A stretch of DNA of 61,414 nucleotides, taken from positions 1 to 61,414 of the forward strand of contig NZ_JABBOU010000064.1 of assembly GCF_018853465.1 (NCBI RefSeq). The letters run 5' to 3'. Position 1 is the stretch's first letter, and each line of letters starts with the position of its first letter. This document shows, piece after piece, positions 15,938-23,446 of the stretch. Both the position numbers and the translations under genes were made by a program. The notes below the pieces were generated by a model. That model was not told the origin of the DNA and made no database searches. It saw only the letters and a program-made list of their open reading frames with translations. Source of the DNA: Acidithiobacillus montserratensis (lineage in GTDB: Bacteria; Pseudomonadota; Gammaproteobacteria; Acidithiobacillales; Acidithiobacillaceae).

Positions 15938-16177
15938 TCCACTTCTAAGCTATACTTAAAGAGTTACTTGGGATGCAGGCAATTTTTTTCTTGCCACCTT
16001 ATACCGTTTGATTAAGCAAAATCATAGAAACACTCCTGCTTTCTTGAAGCTGCAGAAAGGACATTCTGATTTTTTGTGATTCATAATAAAAATATTGTGG
16101 AACATTATTTTATTTTTACTGTCTATACTAACAGGTGTTCACATGAACGATGCATAGTCCTATACAAGGAGGTTGCT
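15938..16177. other. Intergenic region before the small gene pair
   Basis: An AT-rich spacer of 240 bp. It contains a weak hairpin, GGCAATTTTTTTCTTGCC (15978-15995), and AT-rich sequence that may hold the promoter of the small genes at 16178. Nothing else recognised. Confidence 0.35.
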
Positions 16178-16390
16178 ATGAAACTTGAAAAAACTGCAGA
16201 CAATCAATTTCGTCTAATCATGAGCAAAGCGGAGGCTGATAAAGTTTCTGATGTATTACTCAAAAAAGCAGGGGATTTGAATCGATCTACTTTAGACTTT
16301 GCTTATCTGGCTGCTGAGGCGGTACTTTCCATGGATAATGATTTCCGTCAACCGAAATCCTTTTATCAAGGAGAATCTCATGCAAGTTAA
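16178..16390 (+). CDS. Small hypothetical protein, first of a pair
   Basis: A 70-residue soluble protein (MKLEKTADNQFRLIMSKAEA) with alternating strands and helices and no cysteine. The ATG at 16178 follows a near-consensus AAGGAGG by seven bases, so strong translation is expected. It overlaps the next small gene by 11 bases. I do not recognise the family. Both proteins have a similar short architecture (polar start, then a helix with LLKKAGDLNRST here), so they could form one complex. Function unknown. Confidence 0.7.
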   Translation: MKLEKTADNQFRLIMSKAEADKVSDVLLKKAGDLNRSTLDFAYLAAEAVLSMDNDFRQPKSFYQGESHAS

Positions 16391-16601
16391 TATTGAAGAT
16401 AAAAATGTGATTACCACGCTAAGTGCCAGAGAAGCTGGCAAAATTACAGAATCTCTGCAAACTATGGCAGCAGTACCATCTGACCTTAAAGACTTTCTGG
16501 CTCTCTTCAGTGAGATAAAAATACCCGAGGAGAAACGTGGAGAGTTGCGCCATGAGTGGGGTGATCCGTTGGATATGGATCCTGATATTGGTCCAGCGTA
16601 A
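16380..16601 (+). CDS. Small hypothetical protein, second of a pair
   Basis: A 73-residue acidic protein (MQVNIEDKNVITTLSAREAG) ending in GDPLDMDPDIGPA. The ATG at 16380 lies inside the end of the preceding gene, with AAGGAG eight bases before it. A helical middle (KITESLQTM; LKDFLALFSEIK) resembles the start of its partner in length and layout. No family recognised. A hairpin terminator follows at 16638. Confidence 0.7.
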   Translation: MQVNIEDKNVITTLSAREAGKITESLQTMAAVPSDLKDFLALFSEIKIPEEKRGELRHEWGDPLDMDPDIGPA

Positions 16602-16637
16602 ACAATCCGTAATGACGTAACAAAAAATAGTTGCGAT

Positions 16638-16670
16638 GCCGCCAGGCTAAACCGTCTGGCGGCTTAAAAT
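16638..16670 (+). terminator. Hairpin terminator between the small gene pair and nemA
   Basis: GCCGCCAG (16638-16645) pairs with CTGGCGGC (16656-16663) across a ten-base loop, followed by TTAAAATTTG. It lies between convergent genes and could serve both. Confidence 0.6.
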
Positions 16671-16695
16671 TTGTTTGGAACAACCAATTCAAGAG

Positions 16696-17769
16696 TTATA
16701 CTGATCCAATAGCAGGATAATCTGTATATCCTTTTGCACCGGTGGTATAAAATGTTGTGGGATCGGGCTCATTCAGCTCATGCTGTTGATGAATTCTCGC
16801 TGGTAAATCCGGGTTCGCCAGAAATGCGGTACCAAAAGCAACCGCATCCACCTGGCCTGAGGCTACGGCATTTTTTGCCTCTTCCGGGGTGTAACCCATA
16901 TTAGCTATTAATGGTCCCCGAAAATTTTGCCGCGCCACAGATACAACATCACCAGTCTGACGGCCGTAAAAATCGCTTCGCATCAGATGCAGAAAGGCTA
17001 ATCTATAATCGTTCAAGCGGGTAGCAAGCCAACCCAGCAAATGAATCGGATCACTATCTTGCATATCATTAAAACTATTGAGCGGTGATAAACGTAGGCC
17101 GACTTTGTCCGCACCTACCGCCTCACAAACTGCCGCCACCGTTTCAAGAAGCAAGCGCGCCCGGTTTTCCACTGAACCGCCATAAGGACCCGCACGCAAA
17201 TTACTTCCATCCCGTAAAAATTGATCGAGCAGATAACCATTGGCTCCGTGGATTTCCACCATATCGAATCCCGCAGTAATGGCATTACGGGCAGCTTGGG
17301 CAAAACCTTCCACTATGGCAGGAATCTCATCATCCAATAGCGCGCGTGGAAGGGTATAGGCTTGTTTACCGTTGGGGGTATGTACTTCTTCATGACGAAT
17401 TGCCAACGCACTTGGCGCAACAGGAATAGCGCCCGCGTTCAGATCGGGATGGCAGGCTCTGCCACCATGCCAAATCTGCAAGGCTATTTTGCCACTGGCC
17501 TGATGCACGGCATCTGTCACTCTTCGCCATCCCTCTATCTGTTCATCCGAATAAATACCCGGCTCATGCCAGAATGCCGAATTTCCGGGAAGAATCATTG
17601 TTGCCTCGGCGATAATCAGCCCGGCACTGGCTCGCTGTGCGTAATATTCAGCCATCAGCGCTGTAGGAACATGATCTCCTTCGGCTCGACAACGGGTGAG
17701 CGGCGCCATCAGGATGCGATTGGCAGCAGTGATGCTACCCAATGGTAATGGTGAAAACAGGTCGGTCAT
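16696..17769 (-). CDS. nemA: Old yellow enzyme family ene-reductase (NemA-like)
   Basis: This 357-residue FMN-dependent TIM-barrel enzyme reduces activated C=C bonds and N-ethylmaleimide-type electrophiles with NADPH. The start, LFSPLPLGSITAANRILMAPLTRCRA, carries the usual PLTRxRA motif. VEIHGANGYLLDQFLRDGSN (about residues 180-199) is the family signature. GGSVENRARLLLE and LIANMGYTPEEA (phosphate-binding end) follow. The length is normal. ATG at 17769 has GGAGG just upstream. A promoter with a TetR-type operator precedes it, so induction by reactive electrophiles is likely, but no tetR/nemR gene is nearby. Confidence 0.93.
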   Translation of the reverse strand: MTDLFSPLPLGSITAANRILMAPLTRCRAEGDHVPTALMAEYYAQRASAGLIIAEATMILPGNSAFWHEPGIYSDEQIEGWRRVTDAVHQASGKIALQIWHGGRACHPDLNAGAIPVAPSALAIRHEEVHTPNGKQAYTLPRALLDDEIPAIVEGFAQAARNAITAGFDMVEIHGANGYLLDQFLRDGSNLRAGPYGGSVENRARLLLETVAAVCEAVGADKVGLRLSPLNSFNDMQDSDPIHLLGWLATRLNDYRLAFLHLMRSDFYGRQTGDVVSVARQNFRGPLIANMGYTPEEAKNAVASGQVDAVAFGTAFLANPDLPARIHQQHELNEPDPTTFYTTGAKGYTDYPAIGSV

Positions 17770-17805
17770 AATGCCTCCATAGAAAATTCAATAAATACCC
17801 GTACA

Positions 17806-17834
17806 ATAATACCGACCGGTCAGTCTGTTTACAA
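17806..17834 (-). promoter_or_regulatory. nemA promoter with TetR-family operator between -35 and -10
   Basis: On the minus strand TTGTAA (17829-17834) and TATTAT (17806-17811) are 17 bases apart. The spacer contains ACTGACCGGTCGGT (17811-17824), a near-perfect dyad centred on GACCGGTC, the form common for TetR-family repressors. A repressor here would block polymerase directly. Confidence 0.7.
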
Positions 17835-17995
17835 GAGCTCACTGAAACCTGGCTTCCTTCTATACTGGCAGCCGAGGATTGGGGAGCATGGGTGGTTTAT
17901 CTGGTCTGCACGAGATGATCTTGTTATGATGTAGGAATTGTTGATCAGACCTGGTTACTTCACGCGAGCCAGGGAATACGGGTCAACAAGAACTC

Positions 17996-18080
17996 GCCCA
18001 GGTGGCGAAATCGGTAGACGCAAGGGACTTAAAATCCCTCGGCTTATGCCGTGCCGGTTCGAGTCCGGCCCTGGGCACCA
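17996..18080 (+). tRNA. tRNA-Leu (anticodon UAA)
   Basis: An 85-nt class II tRNA: acceptor GCCCAGG...CCTGGGC with encoded ACCA end, D arm GGCGAAATCGGTAGACGC, anticodon stem AGGGA/TCCCT with loop CTTAAAA (anticodon TAA, 18030-18032), long variable arm CGGCTTATGCCGT and T arm GCCGGTTCGAGTCCGGC. All parts are intact. Confidence 0.97.
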
Positions 18081-18104
18081 TTCTGAAACATAAGGATATT
18101 TCTC

Positions 18105-18857
18105 ATGGCAATTGATGTAACTTCTTCCGCTCATGATGTGTCCGTGAAAAACGCACTGGATGTCCGGGGAATGAGCTACACAGAAGCTCAACCTCTGGTC
18201 TATGCCGCAGCGATTCGCTTATCCGTTGGACAACGTCTACAAGTGCTGACCGATTCGGATCCGGCAGCCATGATGCGTGCCGTGGCTTTTCAACTGCGCG
18301 ATGCCATCTCCTGGAGCATGGAAAGTGATGGCGCCCTCTGGCAAATCGAAGTACAACCACGCGCTGAAGCAGAAGCCAAGAATGTTGTCGATTTGTTAAC
18401 CTGGGACCATTACCGCCTGGATCACCAATTCGCCCAGGTTCTGGCTGCAGCCAACGAAAATCGGATTGCTGAGGCGGAAAATATTTTCCGGGACTACTGG
18501 CTGGGATTACGTCGCCATGTACATCTGGAAAACAATTTACTGGGTCCGGTACTCGGCGGAGGCGAGGAAAAAGGACCTCTGGCTGATATGCTTTTTGAAC
18601 ATGACAGCATTATTGTGCAATCCCGATTGGTTGAAGAAACCTTCGACCAAAAAGACTATGGCATGTTACCCGCCATCTGTGCCATGTTGTCCGGATCCTT
18701 GGCCAAGCATGAAAATCGTGAAGAAACTACTTTATTCCCTATCTGGCTAACGACGGATAATAGTGATCGGGGGCGTGCAGCAGAACACCTGGCCAGAGCT
18801 AAAGAACTGCTGGCAGGTTCTGAAGATCAAAAAGTCCTGGAGATTTTCAACCCGTAA
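18105..18857 (+). CDS. Hemerythrin-like protein with N-terminal DUF2249/TusA-like domain
   Basis: A 250-residue two-domain protein. Residues 15-85 (LDVRGMSYTEAQPLVYAAA, GQRLQVLTDSDP) match the DUF2249 fold, related to TusA sulfur carriers but without its cysteine. Residues 98-230 form a four-helix hemerythrin-type (HHE) domain. Iron ligands are visible as HYRLDH, RRHVHLEN, FEHDS and LAKHENREETTLFP. Such fusions are linked to oxygen, nitric oxide or iron-sulfur repair responses; the exact role here is unknown. It follows tRNA-Leu and is convergent with pstA, with the two stop codons one base apart. Confidence 0.88.
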   Translation: MAIDVTSSAHDVSVKNALDVRGMSYTEAQPLVYAAAIRLSVGQRLQVLTDSDPAAMMRAVAFQLRDAISWSMESDGALWQIEVQPRAEAEAKNVVDLLTWDHYRLDHQFAQVLAAANENRIAEAENIFRDYWLGLRRHVHLENNLLGPVLGGGEEKGPLADMLFEHDSIIVQSRLVEETFDQKDYGMLPAICAMLSGSLAKHENREETTLFPIWLTTDNSDRGRAAEHLARAKELLAGSEDQKVLEIFNP

Positions 18858-18858
18858 G

Positions 18859-19773
18859 TTAGCGGTACGCTCCCATTCGTTTCTGAGCACGTACCATGTA
18901 CCAGCGCCCCAACAGGATGAGCGCCAACACTCCGGCAGTGATAAGAAATGCTGCCGCAAAAGCCAGCATGTGGGATTCGGCAAAAGGTTCGTTAATAAAC
19001 GTCCAGATAACATATGTCAAGTAACCGATAGGTTCCTTGGTCAGATTACCTGACCACATATAATTCGACCAACCCGCTGTATACAGTAGCGGTGCCGTTT
19101 CCCCCATGGACAAGGCCACAGAATAAAACAGTCCCGTCATGATGGCAGGTGCAGCGCCCGGCAAAAGAATTTTGAAAACAATGCGTCCTTCCCCGGCCCC
19201 CAATCCGTACCCAGCTTCGCGCACGGCCAGCGGTATGTTACTAATGGCCAATTCGGTAGAACGGGCAATGTAGGGCAATAACATGATGGTCAAGGTAATA
19301 ATGCCCGCAGCCACGGAAAATTGCCAACCCAGATAAATGACCATGGTGATGTAGCCCACATAACCGAGCACAATAGAAGGCACACCTACCAACACATCAG
19401 AAAGAAAACGCAAGGCTTGCCCGGCCATTCCATGTCCGTGTTCACTCAAATAAATCCCTGCCGAAATACCTATGGGTGCCGCCAGAAGAATACTGCCCAC
19501 AGAAATGACAATGGATCCTTCAATCGCATTTTTGAGGCCACCGCCGATACCGTTGGTGATTTCTGTCAATAACTTTATATTCAGCGCCGGCCAAGCGTGA
19601 ATAAGCACATCACCAATAATTGACAAAAACATAATAGCGAGAAAAGCAAAAGAAGCAAATACGGCGACAGAAGCAAATACCGTCATCAATTTTCGCCATA
19701 AAGACATCTTAAATACTTTTGGCTGTAACGCTTTTGTCGAAAGCTGTTTTTCCATCGTCTTGCTAGCAGCCAT
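18859..19773 (-). CDS. pstA: Phosphate ABC transporter permease PstA
   Basis: This 304-residue inner-membrane permease of the high-affinity phosphate importer has six membrane helices. The EAA loop that contacts the ATPase is seen in ISNIPLAVREAGYGLGAGEG (about residues 200-219). The start chosen is the ATG at 19773, which overlaps the pstC stop (TGATG) and follows AAGGTG; the upstream ATG at 19794 lies inside pstC. A signature stretch GIYLSEHGHG is also present. The gene ends next to a convergent gene, so pstB and phoU do not follow as they usually do. Confidence 0.95.
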   Translation of the reverse strand: MAASKTMEKQLSTKALQPKVFKMSLWRKLMTVFASVAVFASFAFLAIMFLSIIGDVLIHAWPALNIKLLTEITNGIGGGLKNAIEGSIVISVGSILLAAPIGISAGIYLSEHGHGMAGQALRFLSDVLVGVPSIVLGYVGYITMVIYLGWQFSVAAGIITLTIMLLPYIARSTELAISNIPLAVREAGYGLGAGEGRIVFKILLPGAAPAIMTGLFYSVALSMGETAPLLYTAGWSNYMWSGNLTKEPIGYLTYVIWTFINEPFAESHMLAFAAAFLITAGVLALILLGRWYMVRAQKRMGAYR

Positions 19774-20729
19774 CAGCGCACCTTTTCCATCCACAAGATC
19801 AATCGAGCAGAAATATTCACCAATATGGTGATCAATAATAATACCAGCGCTATTTCAGACAATGCCTCAACCGCCATATTGGTGGGGTCCTGCAGTGCAC
19901 TATCCAGTTGCGAAGCAATAAATGCGGCCATTGTCGAAATGGGTGCATAAATATTACCCGGGAGATAGTTCAAGGCATTCCCACTGACCATAAGCACGGC
20001 CATGGTTTCACCAAGTGCCCGACCCAGGGCCAAAATACCCACCCCAATCAGTACCTTTTTCAGCTTTGGCAAAATGATGTGCCAAAACACTTCAGGACGC
20101 GTCAAACCCAAGCTCAATCCGGCCTCCTTCAAAGCGGGTTCGATCATTTGGATGGATTCACGGAGGGTCGCGGAAATCAACGGGATAATCATGACAGCCA
20201 GCACAAAAGCCGAAGTGAGCAAACCGTAACCACTACCCGGACTACCGTTCAAAAAAGGAATAAAAGAAAAAATATCTGTTAAAAACGGGAAAATTGTATT
20301 ACCAAAAAGCGGAACCAGCAAAGCATATCCCCAGAGTCCATATACCACACTGGGAATAGCCGCCAGAAGATCCACGAACAGAGATAAAGGGCCGGACCAG
20401 GATTTACGAATACCCTCACTCAAAAAATAGGCCGCACCAACGGCGACGGGCATAGCCATCAGCATGGCGAGCACTGAGCTGACGATGGTTCCGACAACAA
20501 GAAACCAGACGCCATATTTAGCACCTGGCATAATCTGATGACCATCCACTTCAACGGGGTTGCCATACAGGTTCCCTAAATTCCAGTCATTGGTCCATAA
20601 AAAATGAAACTGGTTATATTCAATAGCAGGCCAAGAATAAATAACTAAAAAAACCACTAATAAAATTAATGAAATCGGCAGAAAGCTTGCCGTGGCAATC
20701 AATGATATTCTGAATACAGGAATTTTCAT
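19773..20729 (-). CDS. pstC: Phosphate ABC transporter permease PstC
   Basis: A 318-residue partner permease of PstA. Helices begin with ISLIATASFLPISLILLVVF. The EAA loop is PALKEAGLSLGLTRPEVFWH (about residues 214-233). GAAYFLSEGIRKSW and VPLFGNTIFPFLTDIFSFIP are typical PstC segments. I use the ATG at 20729 because family members start at MKIPVFR-like positions; the frame stays open upstream but runs through the pstS-pstC hairpin. The ribosome site is weak, so it may be expressed below PstS. The stop overlaps the pstA start. Confidence 0.93.
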   Translation of the reverse strand: MKIPVFRISLIATASFLPISLILLVVFLVIYSWPAIEYNQFHFLWTNDWNLGNLYGNPVEVDGHQIMPGAKYGVWFLVVGTIVSSVLAMLMAMPVAVGAAYFLSEGIRKSWSGPLSLFVDLLAAIPSVVYGLWGYALLVPLFGNTIFPFLTDIFSFIPFLNGSPGSGYGLLTSAFVLAVMIIPLISATLRESIQMIEPALKEAGLSLGLTRPEVFWHIILPKLKKVLIGVGILALGRALGETMAVLMVSGNALNYLPGNIYAPISTMAAFIASQLDSALQDPTNMAVEALSEIALVLLLITILVNISARLILWMEKVR

Positions 20730-20795
20730 TACCGTTTTTCCAAAATGGCGAATGTATTCAAAGAAAAATATAATAAGATTATTAGGCAACGGGAT

Positions 20796-20823
20796 CATGA
20801 TGCCGGGAGTTCCCGGCATCATG
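20796..20823 (-). terminator. Intercistronic hairpin between pstS and pstC
   Basis: CATGATGCCGGGA (20796-20808) pairs perfectly with TCCCGGCATCATG (20811-20823) around a two-base loop, a 28-bp palindrome seven bases past the pstS stop. Downstream on the minus strand T-rich sequence follows at some distance. Such hairpins protect pstS mRNA and reduce read-through into the permease genes. Confidence 0.7.
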
Positions 20824-20829
20824 CAGACC

Positions 20830-21915
20830 TTAGTGAATCTCAGCGATCTGCTTACGAGACAGTTCAGCAGCACTGTCAGGCAATGGTACAAAGTTCACTG
20901 CCGTGATGAAGTGAGGAGCATTACCGCCCTTGGGATCAATGGCCCAGTTCAGAAACTTCTTCAGAGCCGCCGCCACTTCCGGTTTGGGCTGAGTCTTGCT
21001 GACAATAGCATACTCGTAGTTGATGATGGGGTAGGACTTGGCACCAGGCGCATAGACCAGGCTGATACGTTCATCCGCAGGGGTCTTGCTGACCATTTCA
21101 CCCGCAGCCGCTTTGGCATTTTCAACCGTGGGCAGGACGAAATTGCCGGCGCGGTTTTTCAGCATGGCTAGACCCAGCTTGGCTTCTTCCACCGGCTTCT
21201 TCCAGCTGATGCCAATGTAAGCCACACCATAAGGGGTGGTCTTCAGAGCCTGAACCATGCCCGGATTACCTTCAGCACCAATACCACCCGGAACGGCGGG
21301 CCAGCTCACGGTGGTGCTGTAGCCCACACTCTTGCTCCATACCGGAGAAGTGTCTGACAAATACGTTGTGAAAATGAAAGTATCGCCGGAACCGTCAGTA
21401 CGATGGATCGGAACGATCTTGTGATTAGGCAGCTTCACGCCAGGATTCAGTTTGGCAATGGCAGCATCGTCCCAGTTGGTGATTTTGCCGGAGTAGATAT
21501 CAGCCAGCACCGAACCGGAAAGCTTCAGATGCTTGTTGTTCAGACCCGGCAGGTTGTAGTTGACCATCTGAATGGAGATAGCCAGAGGAATATTCAAAAT
21601 ATTCGGATGCATTTTGATCTGGGCATCACTCATGTAAGCATCAGAAGCGCCGATCTGGGCTACGCCGGAGATGGCTTCAGCAATACCAGTGCCACTTCCT
21701 GTGCCCTGGGTGGTGATCTGTACGCCGGGATTCATCTTGGTGTAAACAGGCACCCAAAGGTTGAAAAGCGGATAGAGCAGCGTAGAGCCCGTTTCCAGCA
21801 AGGAAATCGTGGCAGCGCTGGCGGGCATGGCATACATGCCGGCAAGACCCAGTGCAGAAATCATGACCGCGCCCTTCACACTACGAGAAAATTCTTTCTT
21901 CAAGCGATACAGCAT
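20830..21915 (-). CDS. pstS: Periplasmic phosphate-binding protein PstS
   Basis: This 361-residue protein delivers phosphate to PstCA. A signal peptide is clear (LKKEFSRSVKGAVMISALGL, cleaved after MPASAA). The mature protein shows the family hallmarks: the early loop TGSTLLYPLFNLW, GTGSGTGIAEAISGVAQIGA with the phosphate-binding loop, HRTDGSGDTFIFTTYLS (about residues 175-191) and YPIINYEYAI. The ATG follows a GGAGG site in the leader. A Pho box lies 117-134 bp upstream of the ATG. Confidence 0.96.
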   Translation of the reverse strand: MLYRLKKEFSRSVKGAVMISALGLAGMYAMPASAATISLLETGSTLLYPLFNLWVPVYTKMNPGVQITTQGTGSGTGIAEAISGVAQIGASDAYMSDAQIKMHPNILNIPLAISIQMVNYNLPGLNNKHLKLSGSVLADIYSGKITNWDDAAIAKLNPGVKLPNHKIVPIHRTDGSGDTFIFTTYLSDTSPVWSKSVGYSTTVSWPAVPGGIGAEGNPGMVQALKTTPYGVAYIGISWKKPVEEAKLGLAMLKNRAGNFVLPTVENAKAAAGEMVSKTPADERISLVYAPGAKSYPIINYEYAIVSKTQPKPEVAAALKKFLNWAIDPKGGNAPHFITAVNFVPLPDSAAELSRKQIAEIH

Positions 21916-22031
21916 AAGACCTCCAAAGATGGCGAATACGTTGATTTACGGATTTTTCACTAACACACCGTACGTCATCAATGCCCGTCGGGCAGCCTTG
22001 ACGAGACGCGCATCCAATCTAGCATAGTAAT

Positions 22032-22049
22032 ATGACAGTTTGATGACAA
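22032..22049 (-). promoter_or_regulatory. Pho box (PhoB binding site) upstream of pstS
   Basis: Minus-strand sequence TTGTCATCAAACTGTCAT holds two TGTCAT half-sites 11 bp apart, as in the classical Pho box (CTGTCAT, four bases, CTGTCAT). TAGATT about ten bases downstream can act as the -10 box, replacing a normal -35. Phosphate-starvation control by PhoBR is therefore expected; phoBR genes are not in the window. Confidence 0.85.
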
Positions 22050-22065
22050 AACCGCGCTTATAAAG

Positions 22066-22091
22066 AGAGCCCGTTCATCAGGACGGGCTCT
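22066..22091 (-). terminator. Terminator after the dsrE-like gene
   Basis: AGAGCCCGT (22066-22074) pairs with ACGGGCTCT (22083-22091) around an eight-base loop; read on the minus strand it is followed by CTTTAT. It separates the DsrE-like gene from the pstS promoter. Confidence 0.7.
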
Positions 22092-22116
22092 GAAAAATCT
22101 GCAATGATAAAGAAAA

Positions 22117-22488
22117 TTACCAGGTCAGAATACGACCGGCCGCAGCCAGAGACGGCAATGCTGCGCTCGGATTCATCATAGGAATGGGTTTGGCCAGATC
22201 GTCCTTGGTCATACCATTCAGTTCCAGAGACTGGAGACAGCCAATGATTTGTACTTCATTATCTTCGGCCAGCTTCATGAAGTCAGCGACGCTTTTGCCG
22301 CCTTCCATGGGGAAAATACTTTCAGCCTTGCCCTTGGCCAGCAATTCCGTGGCAGGACCCGTGAAGTACATCACGACTTTCTGCTCGGCGGCTGCGGCAG
22401 TGGCTGCCAGAAAAAAAGCGGACGGCAACCGCTTGGGGTTTTCGGCACCGGTAATGAGAATAATGACGAGATCTGCTGCTTCGGACAT
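22117..22488 (-). CDS. DsrE-family protein
   Basis: A 123-residue single-domain protein of the DsrE/DsrF-like fold, small proteins that bind or pass sulfur atoms in sulfur oxidisers and reducers. The start, VIILITGAENPKRLPSAFFL, is the family's first strand and loop. The middle has VVMYFTGPATELLAKG, and a conserved-position cysteine occurs in VQIIGCLQSLELNG (about residue 83). The ATG at 22488 has AGGAGG upstream. It is monocistronic, with its own terminator. The sulfur role is inferred from family and cysteine; the partner is unknown. Confidence 0.85.
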   Translation of the reverse strand: MSEAADLVIILITGAENPKRLPSAFFLAATAAAAEQKVVMYFTGPATELLAKGKAESIFPMEGGKSVADFMKLAEDNEVQIIGCLQSLELNGMTKDDLAKPIPMMNPSAALPSLAAAGRILTW

Positions 22489-22566
22489 CTAACACCTCCT
22501 GAATGAACGTGTGAAGTAACTCTATAAGTATACACCTATTTGCCATTCCAACTAAAATGACCTGAC

Positions 22567-23058
22567 TTACAACCGTATGGCAGGCACCATTTTGGACAGC
22601 ATTTCCGGCAGGGCATACCACTGCAGCTCCCCTTCCAGCCGATTGGCATTGGGCAGATGAATCCCGGTCACGCTGGCTTTCTTGATGGGCACACTGATGT
22701 GAGTGATACGGGTTGTCCAGATGCCGAGATGAGGCTGATGACCGACCACAATCAAAGTGTCCGGTAGTTCGGGCAGCGCTTGCCAATCATGGCTCAGGGC
22801 ATTCAGATCTCCGGCAGGAATGGCCTCATGATACTGGCTCACGGGCGTCGCCAAAGCCCGGGCAATATATTCTGCGGTTTCACGCGTGCGCAACAAGGGG
22901 CTGCTCCAGACCAGTACCGATCCACTAAGGCAGTGTCTTAAAGCCCTGGCTACATCAGTGGCGCTTTGCTGACCATGGGCCGTGAGCTTGCGCGTGAAAT
23001 CAGAGCCGGAGACGGCGGCATCTTCTGCCTCAGCGTGGCGGACGAGTATAAGGTTCAC
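22567..23058 (-). CDS. sixA: Phosphohistidine phosphatase SixA
   Basis: A 163-residue histidine phosphatase of the short SixA type that removes phosphate from phosphohistidine on signalling proteins. The catalytic RHAEAED motif lies at residues 8-14. A later VWSSPLLRTRETAEYIA carries the second arginine, and GHQPHLG carries the distal histidine. I place the start at GTG 23058, eight bases after AGGAGGT; the open frame continues upstream into the previous gene. It overlaps the end of that gene by 29 bases and closes the der operon. Confidence 0.9.
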   Translation of the reverse strand: MNLILVRHAEAEDAAVSGSDFTRKLTAHGQQSATDVARALRHCLSGSVLVWSSPLLRTRETAEYIARALATPVSQYHEAIPAGDLNALSHDWQALPELPDTLIVVGHQPHLGIWTTRITHISVPIKKASVTGIHLPNANRLEGELQWYALPEMLSKMVPAIRL

Positions 23059-23446
23059 GCTTTTGCACCTCCTGTCCAAACCATATCACCGTGATGGCCC
23101 TCGGCAATACCCGGGCAAGAATGGTCATCACCGCAATACCGATCAAAGCAGTCATCCACTCATCCACGCGGGTTTTGGTATCGGGACCCGCACCGATAAA
23201 TACTTCCAGCGCGGATAAAACCGCTCCCAGAAAAATGGTCACCGGTCTCCAACCATAGGGACCCAGCACCGGATAAAAACGGGCGATGGCCCCCAGGGTC
23301 ACCGTAGCCCAGAGGGCGTACTCTCCTGCACGTATCCACAAGCCCTGAGGATTCACCGGAAGCATCTGCCCGCTCCACAAAATGCCCAGGTAAATCAACA
23401 GAGCAACAATGGCCCAGCGCCACCATCCAGCCAGACTGCCTTTCAT
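23030..23446 (-). CDS. Inner-membrane protein of unknown function
   Basis: A 138-residue protein with about four hydrophobic helices (RWAIVALLIYLGILWSGQML; YALWATVTLGAIARFYPVLG; VTIFLGAVLSALEVFIGAG; WMTALIGIAVMTILARVLP). The compact layout recalls VanZ-like proteins, but the diagnostic residues are not clear enough to name it. It starts directly after der and overlaps sixA, so it belongs to the same operon. Function unknown. Confidence 0.7.
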   Translation of the reverse strand: MKGSLAGWWRWAIVALLIYLGILWSGQMLPVNPQGLWIRAGEYALWATVTLGAIARFYPVLGPYGWRPVTIFLGAVLSALEVFIGAGPDTKTRVDEWMTALIGIAVMTILARVLPRAITVIWFGQEVQKREPYTRPPR

